Of a DNA stretch of 38,916 nt, positions 31,597 to 38,916 are shown piece after piece; the stretch's first letter is position 1, and each line of letters opens with the position of its first letter. The position numbers and the translations under genes were made by a program. Source of the DNA: Bryobacteraceae bacterium CoA2 C42. Its GTDB lineage: Bacteria; Acidobacteriota; Terriglobia; Bryobacterales; Bryobacteraceae. The stretch lies in the NCBI GenBank assembly GCA_019931245.1, contig JAINDL010000175.1, positions 1-38,916 of the forward strand, given 5' to 3'. Under the pieces are notes generated by a model. The model was given only the letters and a program-made list of their open reading frames with translations. It made no database searches and had not been told where the DNA came from.

Positions 31597-33026
31597 TAGC
31601 CCACCAGTTCAGGCACCGCTTGAAACGCCCGGCGCGAGTACAGATGGTCGAACAGGTTCCCTTCGTGCGGCTGATCCCACGAAATCTTCATCGTCGAAAT
31701 CGGCCCCAGATTCAGCCGCCCAATGTGCGGATTGGCGAGCAACCGCTGGTGCAGCCGCTTGTCGTTGGTCAACGCCGTGCAAACCAGCGTCGGTCCGAGA
31801 CACTCCGGCAGATCGTGCGGCTCCACCTGCACCACGCTCACATGCGGATAGCCAAACTCCCGGTTGGCCAGCGAATGCTCCTTCGACGGCACATGGATCA
31901 CCGACGGCAGCAGATACGTGCACCCGTCCCACTCGGCCACCCGCCCGCTCCCGCGCACCTTCGCGCACAGGTCCTCGGCCCCGCCGTCGAGTTCGGAGTC
32001 CACCATCGCGCTGATGCGCTTGGCCACGTCCGGATTCGCCAGCGGCGCCACGGCCGCGTTCGGGTCATCCTCCGCGGTCGGTTTAATCCGCGCCAAGCGC
32101 TCGGCCAGCGCCTCGGCCAGCGCCCGCCCATCACCCGTCGTCCAGATGCTCGAACAGTTCACGCACGACCGCCCCGAGTTGTTCGACACCGAATCCACCA
32201 TCAGATCGAGATACTTCTCCCAGCCCGCCGCCCCGTCGTCGGCCAGGATGATCTTTGAATAGCCCGGCCCGTGGATCTCAATCCGCGGATCCCCGCTCCA
32301 GGCCTTGGCCGCCGCCACGTCGCCGAACAGCATCCCGCGCCCCGTCCCTCGCAGAATTTCGCCGCCGCCCGCGTGGCTCGTCGGATAGTAGCCGAAGACC
32401 TCGGCCGGCACCCCGGCCTTCACGTAAGCCTGAATGATCCGGTACGGCGTCCACAACTCCGAACTGCCCGGCTTCAGAATCAACGGCGTCTTCAACGCAA
32501 TCGCCGGCGCCCACAACGAATGCACCCCTGGCGAGTTCGACGGCAGAATCACCCCCATCGAATCCCCCCGCGGAAAGAAACTCAGCGCCCGGCCGTCGAT
32601 ATCGCCCACGCCGCTGTCGAGCATGTCCAGATTCGGCAGCCGCGTCAGACCCATCAACACGGTCTCCATCGACGCGAGTACCCCCGCAATCTTGGCCATG
32701 TTCCGCCGTACCATCACCCACGGCAAACCCGTCGTCGCCGACACGGCTTCGACAAACTCCTGCGGCGACTGCGCGCTGTCACCAAGCGGCAGCGTGTCGT
32801 TCAAGAAGTAGCCCGATGCCTTGCCCGCCATTGCAATCAACTCGCGCGTCGTAAAGCCCTGCAGAATCGCCGCCGCCTCGTGCTGGCGGGCCAGATCCCG
32901 CCGGATCAGCCCCGCGTTGGCCTGGCTTGCTTCGACAAACGGCTGCCGGGTCCGGTAGTGCACCGCCGTCGCCGTGTCCACGCTCCGGTACGGCTTGCCG
33001 TACCGCAATATCGGTAGGTGCAGCAT
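31596..33026 (-). CDS. Aldehyde-dehydrogenase-fold acyl reductase (LuxC/EhpG-like)
   Basis: 476 residues. ALDH-fold marks are a Rossmann region with GVILPSNSPGVHSLWAPAIALKTPLILKPGSSE (given here in part: GVILPSNSPGVHSLW), IEIHGPGYSKIIL, and the active-site stretch SNNSGRSCVNCSS with Cys288 as the nucleophile. LuxC-type enzymes reduce acyl-thioester/acyl-AMP-derived substrates to aldehydes with NADPH. The directly preceding gene (3 nt upstream) encodes an adenylating enzyme, the same pairing as EhpF/EhpG of phenazine modification and LuxE/LuxC of bioluminescence, so the two probably act together to reduce a carboxylic acid to an aldehyde. Substrate unknown. Confidence 0.8.
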   Translation of the reverse strand: MLHLPILRYGKPYRSVDTATAVHYRTRQPFVEASQANAGLIRRDLARQHEAAAILQGFTTRELIAMAGKASGYFLNDTLPLGDSAQSPQEFVEAVSATTGLPWVMVRRNMAKIAGVLASMETVLMGLTRLPNLDMLDSGVGDIDGRALSFFPRGDSMGVILPSNSPGVHSLWAPAIALKTPLILKPGSSELWTPYRIIQAYVKAGVPAEVFGYYPTSHAGGGEILRGTGRGMLFGDVAAAKAWSGDPRIEIHGPGYSKIILADDGAAGWEKYLDLMVDSVSNNSGRSCVNCSSIWTTGDGRALAEALAERLARIKPTAEDDPNAAVAPLANPDVAKRISAMVDSELDGGAEDLCAKVRGSGRVAEWDGCTYLLPSVIHVPSKEHSLANREFGYPHVSVVQVEPHDLPECLGPTLVCTALTNDKRLHQRLLANPHIGRLNLGPISTMKISWDQPHEGNLFDHLYSRRAFQAVPELVG

Positions 33027-33029
33027 GGC

Positions 33030-34127
33030 TTAGTACACCCCCTCAACGACCGACTTCTGGAACCGCGAAAACGGCCGCACGTTCCGCACCCCGTCCCATG
33101 GATACTGGTCGCACGGCGCCTCCCGCTCGCACTCATCGCGCTCTAAAAACCGCGGAATGAAGGTCTCCTTGGTCAACGTCGTCAGCCGCACCCGGCCCGT
33201 CTCCCCGTAGCCCACAATCCTGGTGGCGTCGTCGAAATCCACCACCTCCAGCACCGCCCGCGGCACCGGCGGATAGTAAATAATCGCCCAGTTGTCCTCC
33301 GGCTCCGGCGCCTTATGCGTCGCCAGACCCATCAGCGTGTTGCCGTAAGTCGGCGCGAAGTAGATGTTCGGCCCGAGCAACTCCTCCACCGCGAACCGGT
33401 GGAACTGCGGCGTCATCTCCGTCCCCCCGCAGAAGACGCCCTTGATCCCGGCCTTCTCGAGATTGATCTTCTCACACAACGCCTCAAGCAGCTTCGGCGT
33501 CGTGAACATGCACTTCACCTCGTGGGCCCGCAGAATCGTCAGCGCCTGGTCAATGCAGTGCTGCTTATAAAGCTCGGCCTCCTGGATCTGCCCGCGCTTG
33601 ATCAGCTTGATCACCCACCGCGGGTCCAGGTCCACGGAAAACGCAATCCCGCCCCGGTGCTGCGCCAGATGCTCCACGGCCAGCCGCAGCCGCCGCGGAC
33701 CGCTCGGCCCCAGCATCAACCAATCCGCTCCCTTCGGAAAGTGCTCGTCCGGCAGCGTCTCGGAAAAATTCTCGTAGTCAATCCGGAAGTCGTCCATCTG
33801 CACCCGCGACTTCGGCACCCCGGTCGATCCCCCGGTCTCAAACACGTACACCGGACGGTGCGCCAGTCCCTTCGGCACCCACCGCCGCACGGGCCCCCCG
33901 CGCAGCTCATCGTCCTGAAAATTGCCAAATTTGTCGAGGTCGGCGTACGACGTCACCTCTTTCCGCGGGTCCCAGCCCGCCTCCTGGGCCCAGTTCAGCC
34001 AGAACGGGCAGCCCGTCTCCGGGTTGAAATGCCATTCCACCATCTCGCGCACATGGGCGTCCAGGCGCTCCTTGCTCGCTTGTACTTTTGCAAAAAGATC
34101 GGTTGGGGTCGCGGTACTCATTGCCAT
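33030..34127 (-). CDS. ANL-superfamily adenylate-forming enzyme (LuxE/EhpF-like acyl activator)
   Basis: 365 residues from the ATG at 34127, or 363 from the one at 34121; the latter has a TAAGAT box 8 nt upstream and suits leaderless initiation better. The ATP-binding P-loop is FETGGSTGVPKS (about 96-107), the adenine motif YGNTLMGLAT is near 270, and GYGETGRVRLTTLT near 315-328 matches the ribose-binding region. It is shorter than full acyl-CoA ligases and lacks most of the C-terminal lid, as in the LuxE/EhpF group. It should activate a carboxylate as acyl-AMP for the ALDH-fold partner. It is the first gene of a five-gene run down to the FtsX-like permease, all overlapping or a few nt apart. 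Confidence 0.8.
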   Translation of the reverse strand: MAMSTATPTDLFAKVQASKERLDAHVREMVEWHFNPETGCPFWLNWAQEAGWDPRKEVTSYADLDKFGNFQDDELRGGPVRRWVPKGLAHRPVYVFETGGSTGVPKSRVQMDDFRIDYENFSETLPDEHFPKGADWLMLGPSGPRRLRLAVEHLAQHRGGIAFSVDLDPRWVIKLIKRGQIQEAELYKQHCIDQALTILRAHEVKCMFTTPKLLEALCEKINLEKAGIKGVFCGGTEMTPQFHRFAVEELLGPNIYFAPTYGNTLMGLATHKAPEPEDNWAIIYYPPVPRAVLEVVDFDDATRIVGYGETGRVRLTTLTKETFIPRFLERDECEREAPCDQYPWDGVRNVRPFSRFQKSVVEGVY

Positions 34128-34129
34128 AT

Positions 34130-34139
34130 ATCTTATTCT
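34130..34139. promoter_or_regulatory. Overlapping divergent -10 elements
   Basis: On the minus strand TAAGAT (34135-34130) ends 8 nt before the ATG at 34121 of the adenylating enzyme. On the plus strand TATTCT (34134-34139) ends 6 nt before the ATG at 34146 of the propeller protein. The boxes share two bases, so RNA polymerase could not serve both directions at once. Confidence 0.4.
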
Positions 34140-34145
34140 GATGTC

Positions 34146-35570
34146 ATGGCCCTGCCAATGACGCGCATTTTTAAAACGGTTCTCGTCCTCCTCGCCGCCC
34201 TCGCCGCCGCCGCTGCTCTCATCTTCGGCGTCTTCGGCGGACGCCTCGATTTCGACGGCTCCGGCCGCCCCGCCCAGGTCCACTTCGACGCCCCCGAAGA
34301 CCACGACAAAAAGCTCGAAGCCAGCCGCGCCCAGGCTCCCCCCGAACCCGCCCCCGCCCCCGTCCTTCTCCCCGTCGCCGCGTCCACCCCCCCCCCCGAA
34401 CCTGCCCCCACTCCCGCCGTCCCCTATTGGACCGACTTCCGCGGCCCCCGCCGCGACGGCCACTACACCCAAACCAACATCCTCACCGCCTGGCCCAACG
34501 GTAAGCTCCAACCCCTCTGGAAACAACCCATCGGCGGCGGCTGGGCCAGCTTCGTCATCGCCGGCGGCCTCGCCTTCACCATCGAACAGCGCAAAACCCA
34601 AGAAGTCATCGCCGCCTACGACGCCGCCACCGGCCGCGAACGCTGGACCCAACGCTACGACGCCGACTTCCAGGAGTCCATGGGCGGCCCCGGCCCCCGC
34701 GCCACCCCCACCTGGCACGACGGCAAACTCTACAGCCTCGGCGCCGAAGGCCACCTCATCGTCCTCGACGCCCCCACCGGCAAGCTCCTCTGGCAGAAAA
34801 ACATCCTCGACGACAACAACGCCGAAAACCTCACCTGGGCCATGTCCGCCTCCCCCCTCATCGTCGATGACCTCGTCATTGTCCAGCCCGGCGGCCCCCA
34901 AAACAAAAGCATCGTCGCCTACCACAAACTCACCGGCGCCAAAGCCTGGGGCAGCCTCAGCGAAAAGGCCGCCTACGCCTCCCCCGTCCTCGCCACCCTC
35001 AACGGCCAGCGCCAGATCCTCACCATGACCGCCACCCGCGCCGTCGCGCTCGACCCCGCCACCGGTAAGCTCCTCTGGGAGTACCCCTGGAAAACCGACT
35101 ACGACGTCAACAGCTCCTCGCCCATCGTCGCCGGTCCCAACCGCGTCGTCCTCGCCTCCGGCTATGGCCACGGCGCCGCCCTCGTCGAAATCGCCCCCGG
35201 CGGCGCCGTGAAAACCATCTGGCAAAACACCAAACTCAAAACGAAATTCTCCACCGCCGTCCTCCACCAGGGCTACCTCTACGGCCTTGACGACGCCATC
35301 CTCGCCTGCGTCGACGCCGCCACCGGCGAACAGAAGTGGAAAGGCGGCCGCTACGGCTACGGCCAGTTCCTGCTCGCCTCCGGCCACCTCGTCATCACCA
35401 CCGAACAAGGCGACCTCGCCCTCGTCAAAGCCACCCCCGCCGGCCACGAAGAACTCGCCCGCTTCCCTGCCCTCGACGGCAAAACCTGGAACGTCCCCGC
35501 CATCGCCGACGGCCGCCTCTTCGTCCGCAACACCCGCGAAATGGCTGCTTTCCAACTCGGCGCCCCGTAA
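34146..35570 (+). CDS. Membrane-anchored PQQ-type beta-propeller protein
   Basis: 474 residues. An N-terminal membrane anchor or signal (about 8-27, VLVLLAALAAAAALIFGVFG) is followed by a Pro/Ala-rich linker (about 55-92) and then a propeller built of repeats such as AYDAATGRERWTQRY, LDAPTGKLLWQ, LDPATGKLLWEYPW and VDAATGEQKWKGG, with an opening WTDFRGPRRDGHYTQTN typical of PQQ_2/outer-membrane-assembly BamB-like propellers of this type. The catalytic features of true quinoprotein dehydrogenases are not evident, so a structural or binding role is as likely as an enzyme. Start chosen by signal position and the TATTCT box 6 nt upstream. It is divergent from the acyl-activating operon and 35 bp before the next gene. 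Confidence 0.82.
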   Translation: MALPMTRIFKTVLVLLAALAAAAALIFGVFGGRLDFDGSGRPAQVHFDAPEDHDKKLEASRAQAPPEPAPAPVLLPVAASTPPPEPAPTPAVPYWTDFRGPRRDGHYTQTNILTAWPNGKLQPLWKQPIGGGWASFVIAGGLAFTIEQRKTQEVIAAYDAATGRERWTQRYDADFQESMGGPGPRATPTWHDGKLYSLGAEGHLIVLDAPTGKLLWQKNILDDNNAENLTWAMSASPLIVDDLVIVQPGGPQNKSIVAYHKLTGAKAWGSLSEKAAYASPVLATLNGQRQILTMTATRAVALDPATGKLLWEYPWKTDYDVNSSSPIVAGPNRVVLASGYGHGAALVEIAPGGAVKTIWQNTKLKTKFSTAVLHQGYLYGLDDAILACVDAATGEQKWKGGRYGYGQFLLASGHLVITTEQGDLALVKATPAGHEELARFPALDGKTWNVPAIADGRLFVRNTREMAAFQLGAP

Positions 35571-35592
35571 CGGCCCTGCAACACGCGTAAGC

Positions 35593-35598
35593 GATACT
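35593..35598 (+). promoter_or_regulatory. -10 element of the second TonB-dependent receptor gene
   Basis: GATACT ends 7 nt before the ATG at 35606, and the gap AATCCCC has no Shine-Dalgarno. The box matches TACACT/TAGACT-type elements elsewhere in the window in place and tail. Confidence 0.38.
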
Positions 35599-35605
35599 AA
35601 TCCCC

Positions 35606-38044
35606 ATGCGCCTCTGCCTTGTGGCCCTCCTGGCCCTACCCCTGCTCGCCGTCGACATGCGCGGCAAACTCGATAACGCCCCCTTCACCCGCGTCCTCCT
35701 CACCGCCCCCAACGGCGCCATCCTCGCCGAAACCACCACCGATGCCAACGGCGAATACTTCTTCCAAAACGCCCCCGCCGACGCCCGCCCCGTCCCCGCC
35801 CTCCTCGTCACCGTCACCGCCCTCCGCGGCGCCGCCGTCGACGCCGCCGAATCGCCGCAGGTCGTCCTCAACGGCGGCAACCCCAACCCCACCGCCGCCC
35901 ACGCCCTCGAAGGCCAGCCCAACGTCCTCATGCAGCAAACCGGCGCCGGCCAGGTCTCCCCCTTCCTCCGCGGCCTCACCGGCTATCAGGTCCTCAACCT
36001 CATCGACGGCGTGCGCTTCAATAACTCCACCTTCCGCAGCGGACCCAATCAATACCTCGCCTACCTCGAACCCAGCCAGGCCGACCACGTCGAAGCCATG
36101 CTCGGCCCCACCGGCACCCAGTACGGCTCGGACGGCCTCGGCGGCACCATCCAGGTCCTCACCCGCCCCACCAACTTCTCCGACTCTCCCCGCTGGTCCG
36201 GCCGTCTCTCCCTCAACTCCCAGTCCGCCGACCTCGGCGCCGGCGCCGCCGCCGAAGCCGCCCACTCCACCCCCAAACTCTTCGTCCTGTTCGGCGGCGC
36301 CGGCCATCGCCACAACGACCTCCGCGCGGGCGGCGGCTTCGACTCCCGCAACGTCCTCACCCGCCTCTACGGCCTCCCCCGCGACCGCGTCAAATCCCTC
36401 CTCGGCCCCCGCCTCCAGGACACCGCCTACTCCCAGGCCGGCGCCCACGGCAAACTCGCCCTCCGCCCCTCCGCCACCCAGTCCCTCACCGGCTGGTACC
36501 AGCGCGGCGAACTCTGGGGCATTCGCAATTACAAGGATCTCTGGGGCGGCCTCGGCCGTCTCACCAACGAATTCACCCCCCAAATCCTCGACCTCGGCTA
36601 CCTCCGCTACGAGAAGCTCAACGCCGGCCCCTTCGACTCTCTCTCCGCCCGCCTCTCCCTCAACTCCCAGCAGGACGGCGGCATCCGCCAGAACCTCCGC
36701 CCCACCGACCCCGTCACCCGCGAGTTCAACCGCGTCACCGCCTACGGCTACACCGGCCAGGGCGTCACCCACCTCCAATCCCACACCCTCCTCGCCTTCG
36801 GCGCCGAACTCTACGACGAACGCATCCGCTCGGTCCGTACGATCAACAACGCCCCCGCCCGCCCCCTCTATCCCAACAACTCCTCCTACCGCAGCGCCGG
36901 CTACTTCCTCCAAGGATCGACGGAACTCCCCGCCCGCCTCCGCGCCGGCTACGGCCTCCGCTACACCCGCGTAAACTACGCCCAGCTCACCTTCGCCGAT
37001 TGGACCGGCCACGCCTCCCTCTCCTACCGCCTCACCCCCTCGCTCGCCCTCCACGCCACGGGCAGCCGCGGCTTCCGCGCCCCCAATCTCAACGACCTCG
37101 GCGCCCTCGGCTTGAACGACCTCGGCTACGAAATCCCCGTCGTCGAAGCCCTCAACGCCAACCCCCTCCTCGCCGACTCCGCCGGCGAAGGCGCGCTCTC
37201 GAAAGGAACCCCCGCCCGCGCCCTCGGCTTTGAAACCCTTCGCAACGTCGAAGCCGGCCTCCAGTTCCGCTCCACCCGCCACTCCGCCCGCGTTCAATTC
37301 TTCGACGCGCTCCTCGCCGACCCCATCGTCCGCCGCACCCTCCTGTTCCCCGCCACTGCCGTCCCCGCCTCCCTCGCCGGCCTCCCCGTCACGCCTATCC
37401 CGCCCACCGCCGCCCAGCGCGCCCAGGGCGTCGTCACAGTAGCCACGACGTTCGACCCCCGCGCCGTCAAAGCCTTCGTCAACGACGGAGCCTCCCGCTA
37501 CTGGGGCGCCGAAACCCTCTGGCGCACCGACCTCACCACCCGCTGGCGCCTCCTCGCCAATTACTCCTACTTACTCGGCCGCGATTTATACCCCAACCGC
37601 AACATCCGCCGTCTCCCGCCCCAGCAGGGCGAGTTCGCCCTCCGCTACGCCCGCCGCTGGTACGTCGAAGCGGTGTTCCGCGCCAGCGGCGCCCAAAACC
37701 GCTTAAGCGGCGGTGATATCGATGACGAGCGCATCGGCGCCTCCCGCCGCCGCTCCGACATTGCGGATTTCTTCAACGGGGGCCGCGCCCCCAATATCGG
37801 CGAGACCCTCCAGCAGATCCAGGACCGCGTCCTCCCCGGCCTCCCCGGCACGACCCGCGTCCCGCTCTACAACAACACCGCCGGCTGGGCCACCATCGAA
37901 ATCCGCGGCTGGCTCCCGATCTCGGAACGGTGGAGCTTATACGGAGGCATCGCCAACCTGACGGACCGCAACTACCGCCTCCACGGCTCCGGCATCGACG
38001 CTCCTGGCTGCAACGCCTCCCTCGGCGCACGCCTGACGTTTTGA
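35606..38044 (+). CDS. TonB-dependent receptor
   Basis: 812 residues. A signal peptide (1-16) is followed by a short regulatory-like beta domain (about 17-75, with TTTDANGEYFFQNAPADA), then a plug (about 95-190: VLMQQTGAGQVSPFLRGL, YQVLNLIDGVRFNNSTF, then GPTGTQYGSDGLGGTIQVLT) and a beta-barrel ending in ASLGARLTF. The plug style (GLTGYQVLNLIDGVR) is near that of haemin/haemoglobin and siderophore receptors, unlike the Oar-type receptor at 2282-5986, so a small ligand is more likely; haem would fit the cytochrome theme but is a guess. It follows the propeller gene with 35 bp and has its own possible -10. Confidence 0.9.
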   Translation: MRLCLVALLALPLLAVDMRGKLDNAPFTRVLLTAPNGAILAETTTDANGEYFFQNAPADARPVPALLVTVTALRGAAVDAAESPQVVLNGGNPNPTAAHALEGQPNVLMQQTGAGQVSPFLRGLTGYQVLNLIDGVRFNNSTFRSGPNQYLAYLEPSQADHVEAMLGPTGTQYGSDGLGGTIQVLTRPTNFSDSPRWSGRLSLNSQSADLGAGAAAEAAHSTPKLFVLFGGAGHRHNDLRAGGGFDSRNVLTRLYGLPRDRVKSLLGPRLQDTAYSQAGAHGKLALRPSATQSLTGWYQRGELWGIRNYKDLWGGLGRLTNEFTPQILDLGYLRYEKLNAGPFDSLSARLSLNSQQDGGIRQNLRPTDPVTREFNRVTAYGYTGQGVTHLQSHTLLAFGAELYDERIRSVRTINNAPARPLYPNNSSYRSAGYFLQGSTELPARLRAGYGLRYTRVNYAQLTFADWTGHASLSYRLTPSLALHATGSRGFRAPNLNDLGALGLNDLGYEIPVVEALNANPLLADSAGEGALSKGTPARALGFETLRNVEAGLQFRSTRHSARVQFFDALLADPIVRRTLLFPATAVPASLAGLPVTPIPPTAAQRAQGVVTVATTFDPRAVKAFVNDGASRYWGAETLWRTDLTTRWRLLANYSYLLGRDLYPNRNIRRLPPQQGEFALRYARRWYVEAVFRASGAQNRLSGGDIDDERIGASRRRSDIADFFNGGRAPNIGETLQQIQDRVLPGLPGTTRVPLYNNTAGWATIEIRGWLPISERWSLYGGIANLTDRNYRLHGSGIDAPGCNASLGARLTF

Positions 38045-38239
38045 CCTGCGGCAGGACATACGACGGGGTGGTCCGATTCTGGACCGCTCCGTGCGAGCAC
38101 CCGCCGCGCGTCGCTGTGCCGCCATGCGGACCATAGTTCGTCCGGGGACTCTGTCGAGGACGCGGACACCCCCGGGAATCTGAGCTTGGCTTGCGGACGA
38201 CCTCGTGCTGCCCGCCCCTGCCCTGTTCCAAGTACAGTT
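38045..38239. other. Stretch without recognised gene
   Basis: Directly after the receptor stop there is only a small CCTGC/GCAGG hairpin (38045-38055). No frame shows homology that I recognise and no RNA feature is seen. Confidence 0.5.
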
Positions 38240-38362
38240 CCAATAGCTCCGGTCGAGGCCGCGACACCGCGCAGCCTCGGCGAGGGGTTGGGTTTTGATC
38301 TGTTCCCGCTTGTCGAGGTCGGCGATGATCCGGGCCACTTTCGGGATCCGGTCGTAGGCGCA
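38240..38362 (-). pseudogene. comM/yifB (Mg-chelatase-like ATPase) remnant, C-terminal piece
   Basis: On the minus strand about 40 codons read AYDRIPKVARIIADLDKREQ, then LAEAARCRGLDRSYW. This is close to the C-terminus of YifB/ComM proteins (AYxRILKVARTIADL, then AEAIQYRxLDR). The match begins abruptly at about 38362 and the rest of the 500-residue protein is not upstream; after LDRSYW the frame continues without the expected end. The 38363-38561 stretch beyond it shows only a short GC-rich inverted repeat (near 38391-38412) and no gene I recognise. ComM is a helicase used in natural transformation; this copy cannot work. Confidence 0.65.
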
Positions 38363-38561
38363 ACGGGGCGCTCGGGATGTGTACTTTGCAGGAGCCGCGT
38401 TCCCGCGGCTTCTCGTGCGCGGCCTCGACGTGCTGCCGGAAGTAGTCGGAACAGCTATCGCTGGATGATCCCCGCCGTGCACCGGCACTTCCGCGTCGGG
38501 TCCCCGTGGGACCCGCACGGACTTAACCGCGCGGGCTTCTCATAACCTGCTGCAAATGTAA

Positions 38562-38916
38562 CGACTTGATCGGGACGTGCTGCATTTGATGAGGATGTGG
38601 TTGAAAGCACCGGTTGAGGAACGGGATGAGAAGGGAAATAGGCGAATGACAGGAGGCAACGGCAGCAAGCAAGGGATACCGCAAGGCGGGGTCTCCAGCC
38701 CAATGCTGGCGAATCTTTACAGGAACCGATTTGTGAAATACTGGAGGATCCCCGAACGTGGAAACAGCTTCCGAGCGGAAGTTGTCAATTGCGCTGATGA
38801 CTTCGTGATCCTCAGCCGCGGACATGCGGCCGAGGCGCTGCCATGGGCGCGTGGAGTGCTGACCAAGATTGTGTGCCGGGGTGGCTGGGGGAAGGCTTCG
38901 CGGAACAGGTCAACCA
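38562..38916 (+). pseudogene. Group II intron reverse transcriptase, internal fragment running off the window
   Basis: The frame, open from 38562 to the window end, reads DRDVLHLMRMWLKAPVEERD, then GIPQGGVSSPMLANLYRNRF and VVNCADDFVILSRGHAAEAL, which are RT motifs 3-5 of intron-encoded proteins. The metal-binding YADD is CADD here, and the sequence after GVLTKI departs from the family, as expected after a frameshift. The N-terminal RT part is missing upstream (stop at 38559-38561). So this is a decayed copy. It differs from the RT remnant at 884-1465. Confidence 0.8.

Noticed and set aside
26627-34127. One continuous minus-strand operon from the adenylating enzyme through the PQQ dehydrogenase
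   Set aside because: Possible, but the dehydrogenase has a plausible -10 of its own 7 nt before its ATG and a 50-bp gap, whereas the five upstream genes overlap or nearly touch. I treat it as separately started.
33030-35555. 841-codon minus frame that would fuse a long Gly/Ala/Glu-rich N-terminus to the adenylating enzyme
   Set aside because: The first 470 codons are antisense to the propeller gene and without domain character. The true start is at 34127 or 34121, where the enzyme fold begins.
35636-37297. 553-codon open frame opposite the second TonB receptor
   Set aside because: Dominated by Gly/Ala/Glu/Val repeats, antisense to a gene with clear plug and barrel motifs.
1-38916. CRISPR arrays, tRNA or rRNA genes, riboswitches
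   Set aside because: Looked for regular spaced repeats, cloverleaf-like ends and conserved rRNA stretches on both strands and saw none.

Overview
The window is high-GC bacterial chromosome that most resembles an Acidobacteriota of the Solibacteres/Bryobacterales type. The clues are the 1234-residue Oar-like TonB-dependent receptor with an N-terminal carboxypeptidase-regulatory-like domain, a secreted PQQ dehydrogenase with fused haem domains, a Tat-type signal on an enolase-superfamily enzyme, a variant CcmH, and relatives of IS families common in that group. The assignment is inferred from protein character; no rRNA or tRNA lies in the window.

Layout. (1) 1-2220 is a mobile-element graveyard: two pieces of an IS66 transposase in opposite orientations, the 3' end of a group II intron joined to one of them, the N-terminus of another DDE transposase, the C-terminus of an IS110-type transposase, and a 23-bp inverted repeat. 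(2) 2282-14476 is all minus strand: a large TonB-dependent receptor; a lipoprotein hydrolase with a NatA/NatB-like ABC exporter; a small peptidoglycan-binding-like protein; an HtrA/DegP protease; an M20 peptidase with an EamA transporter; and a methyltransferase. (3) 14523-22364 (+) is a compact cytochrome c maturation (System I) operon, ccmE-ccmF-ccmH-(CcmI-like zinc ribbon)-(membrane-anchored regulatory-like-domain protein)-ccmA-ccmB-ccmC-ccmD, ending in a ManD/RspA-like enolase-superfamily gene. (4) 22354-24276 holds an aminotransferase (-) and a secreted cyanophycinase (+), divergent and 18 bp apart. (5) 24331-34127 (-) holds a LuxE/EhpF-like adenylating enzyme, a LuxC/EhpG-like aldehyde dehydrogenase, a GT4 glycosyltransferase, a LolD-type ATPase, a 1008-residue FtsX-like permease and then a dihaem PQQ dehydrogenase with its own promoter. 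(6) 34146-38044 (+) holds a membrane-anchored PQQ-type propeller and a second TonB-dependent receptor. (7) 38045-38916 is again debris: a short comM/yifB remnant and part of a second group II intron reverse transcriptase.

How the genes fit together. The Ccm proteins would export haem and attach it to apocytochromes such as the dihaem PQQ dehydrogenase of this window. Its CcmE carries the Cys form of the haem-binding motif (CxxxY) yet coexists with CcmD and a Cys-rich CcmH, and two extra genes sit inside the operon. The LuxE/LuxC-like pair looks like a split carboxylic-acid reductase co-transcribed with a glycosyltransferase and an ABC exporter, which suggests a pathway making and exporting an unidentified modified lipid or small molecule.

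Two window-wide patterns stand out. Many genes have a TAnnnT box ending 6-8 nt before the start codon with no real Shine-Dalgarno, which suggests leaderless transcripts. The base skew of the strand also differs sharply between the left and right halves regardless of gene direction.
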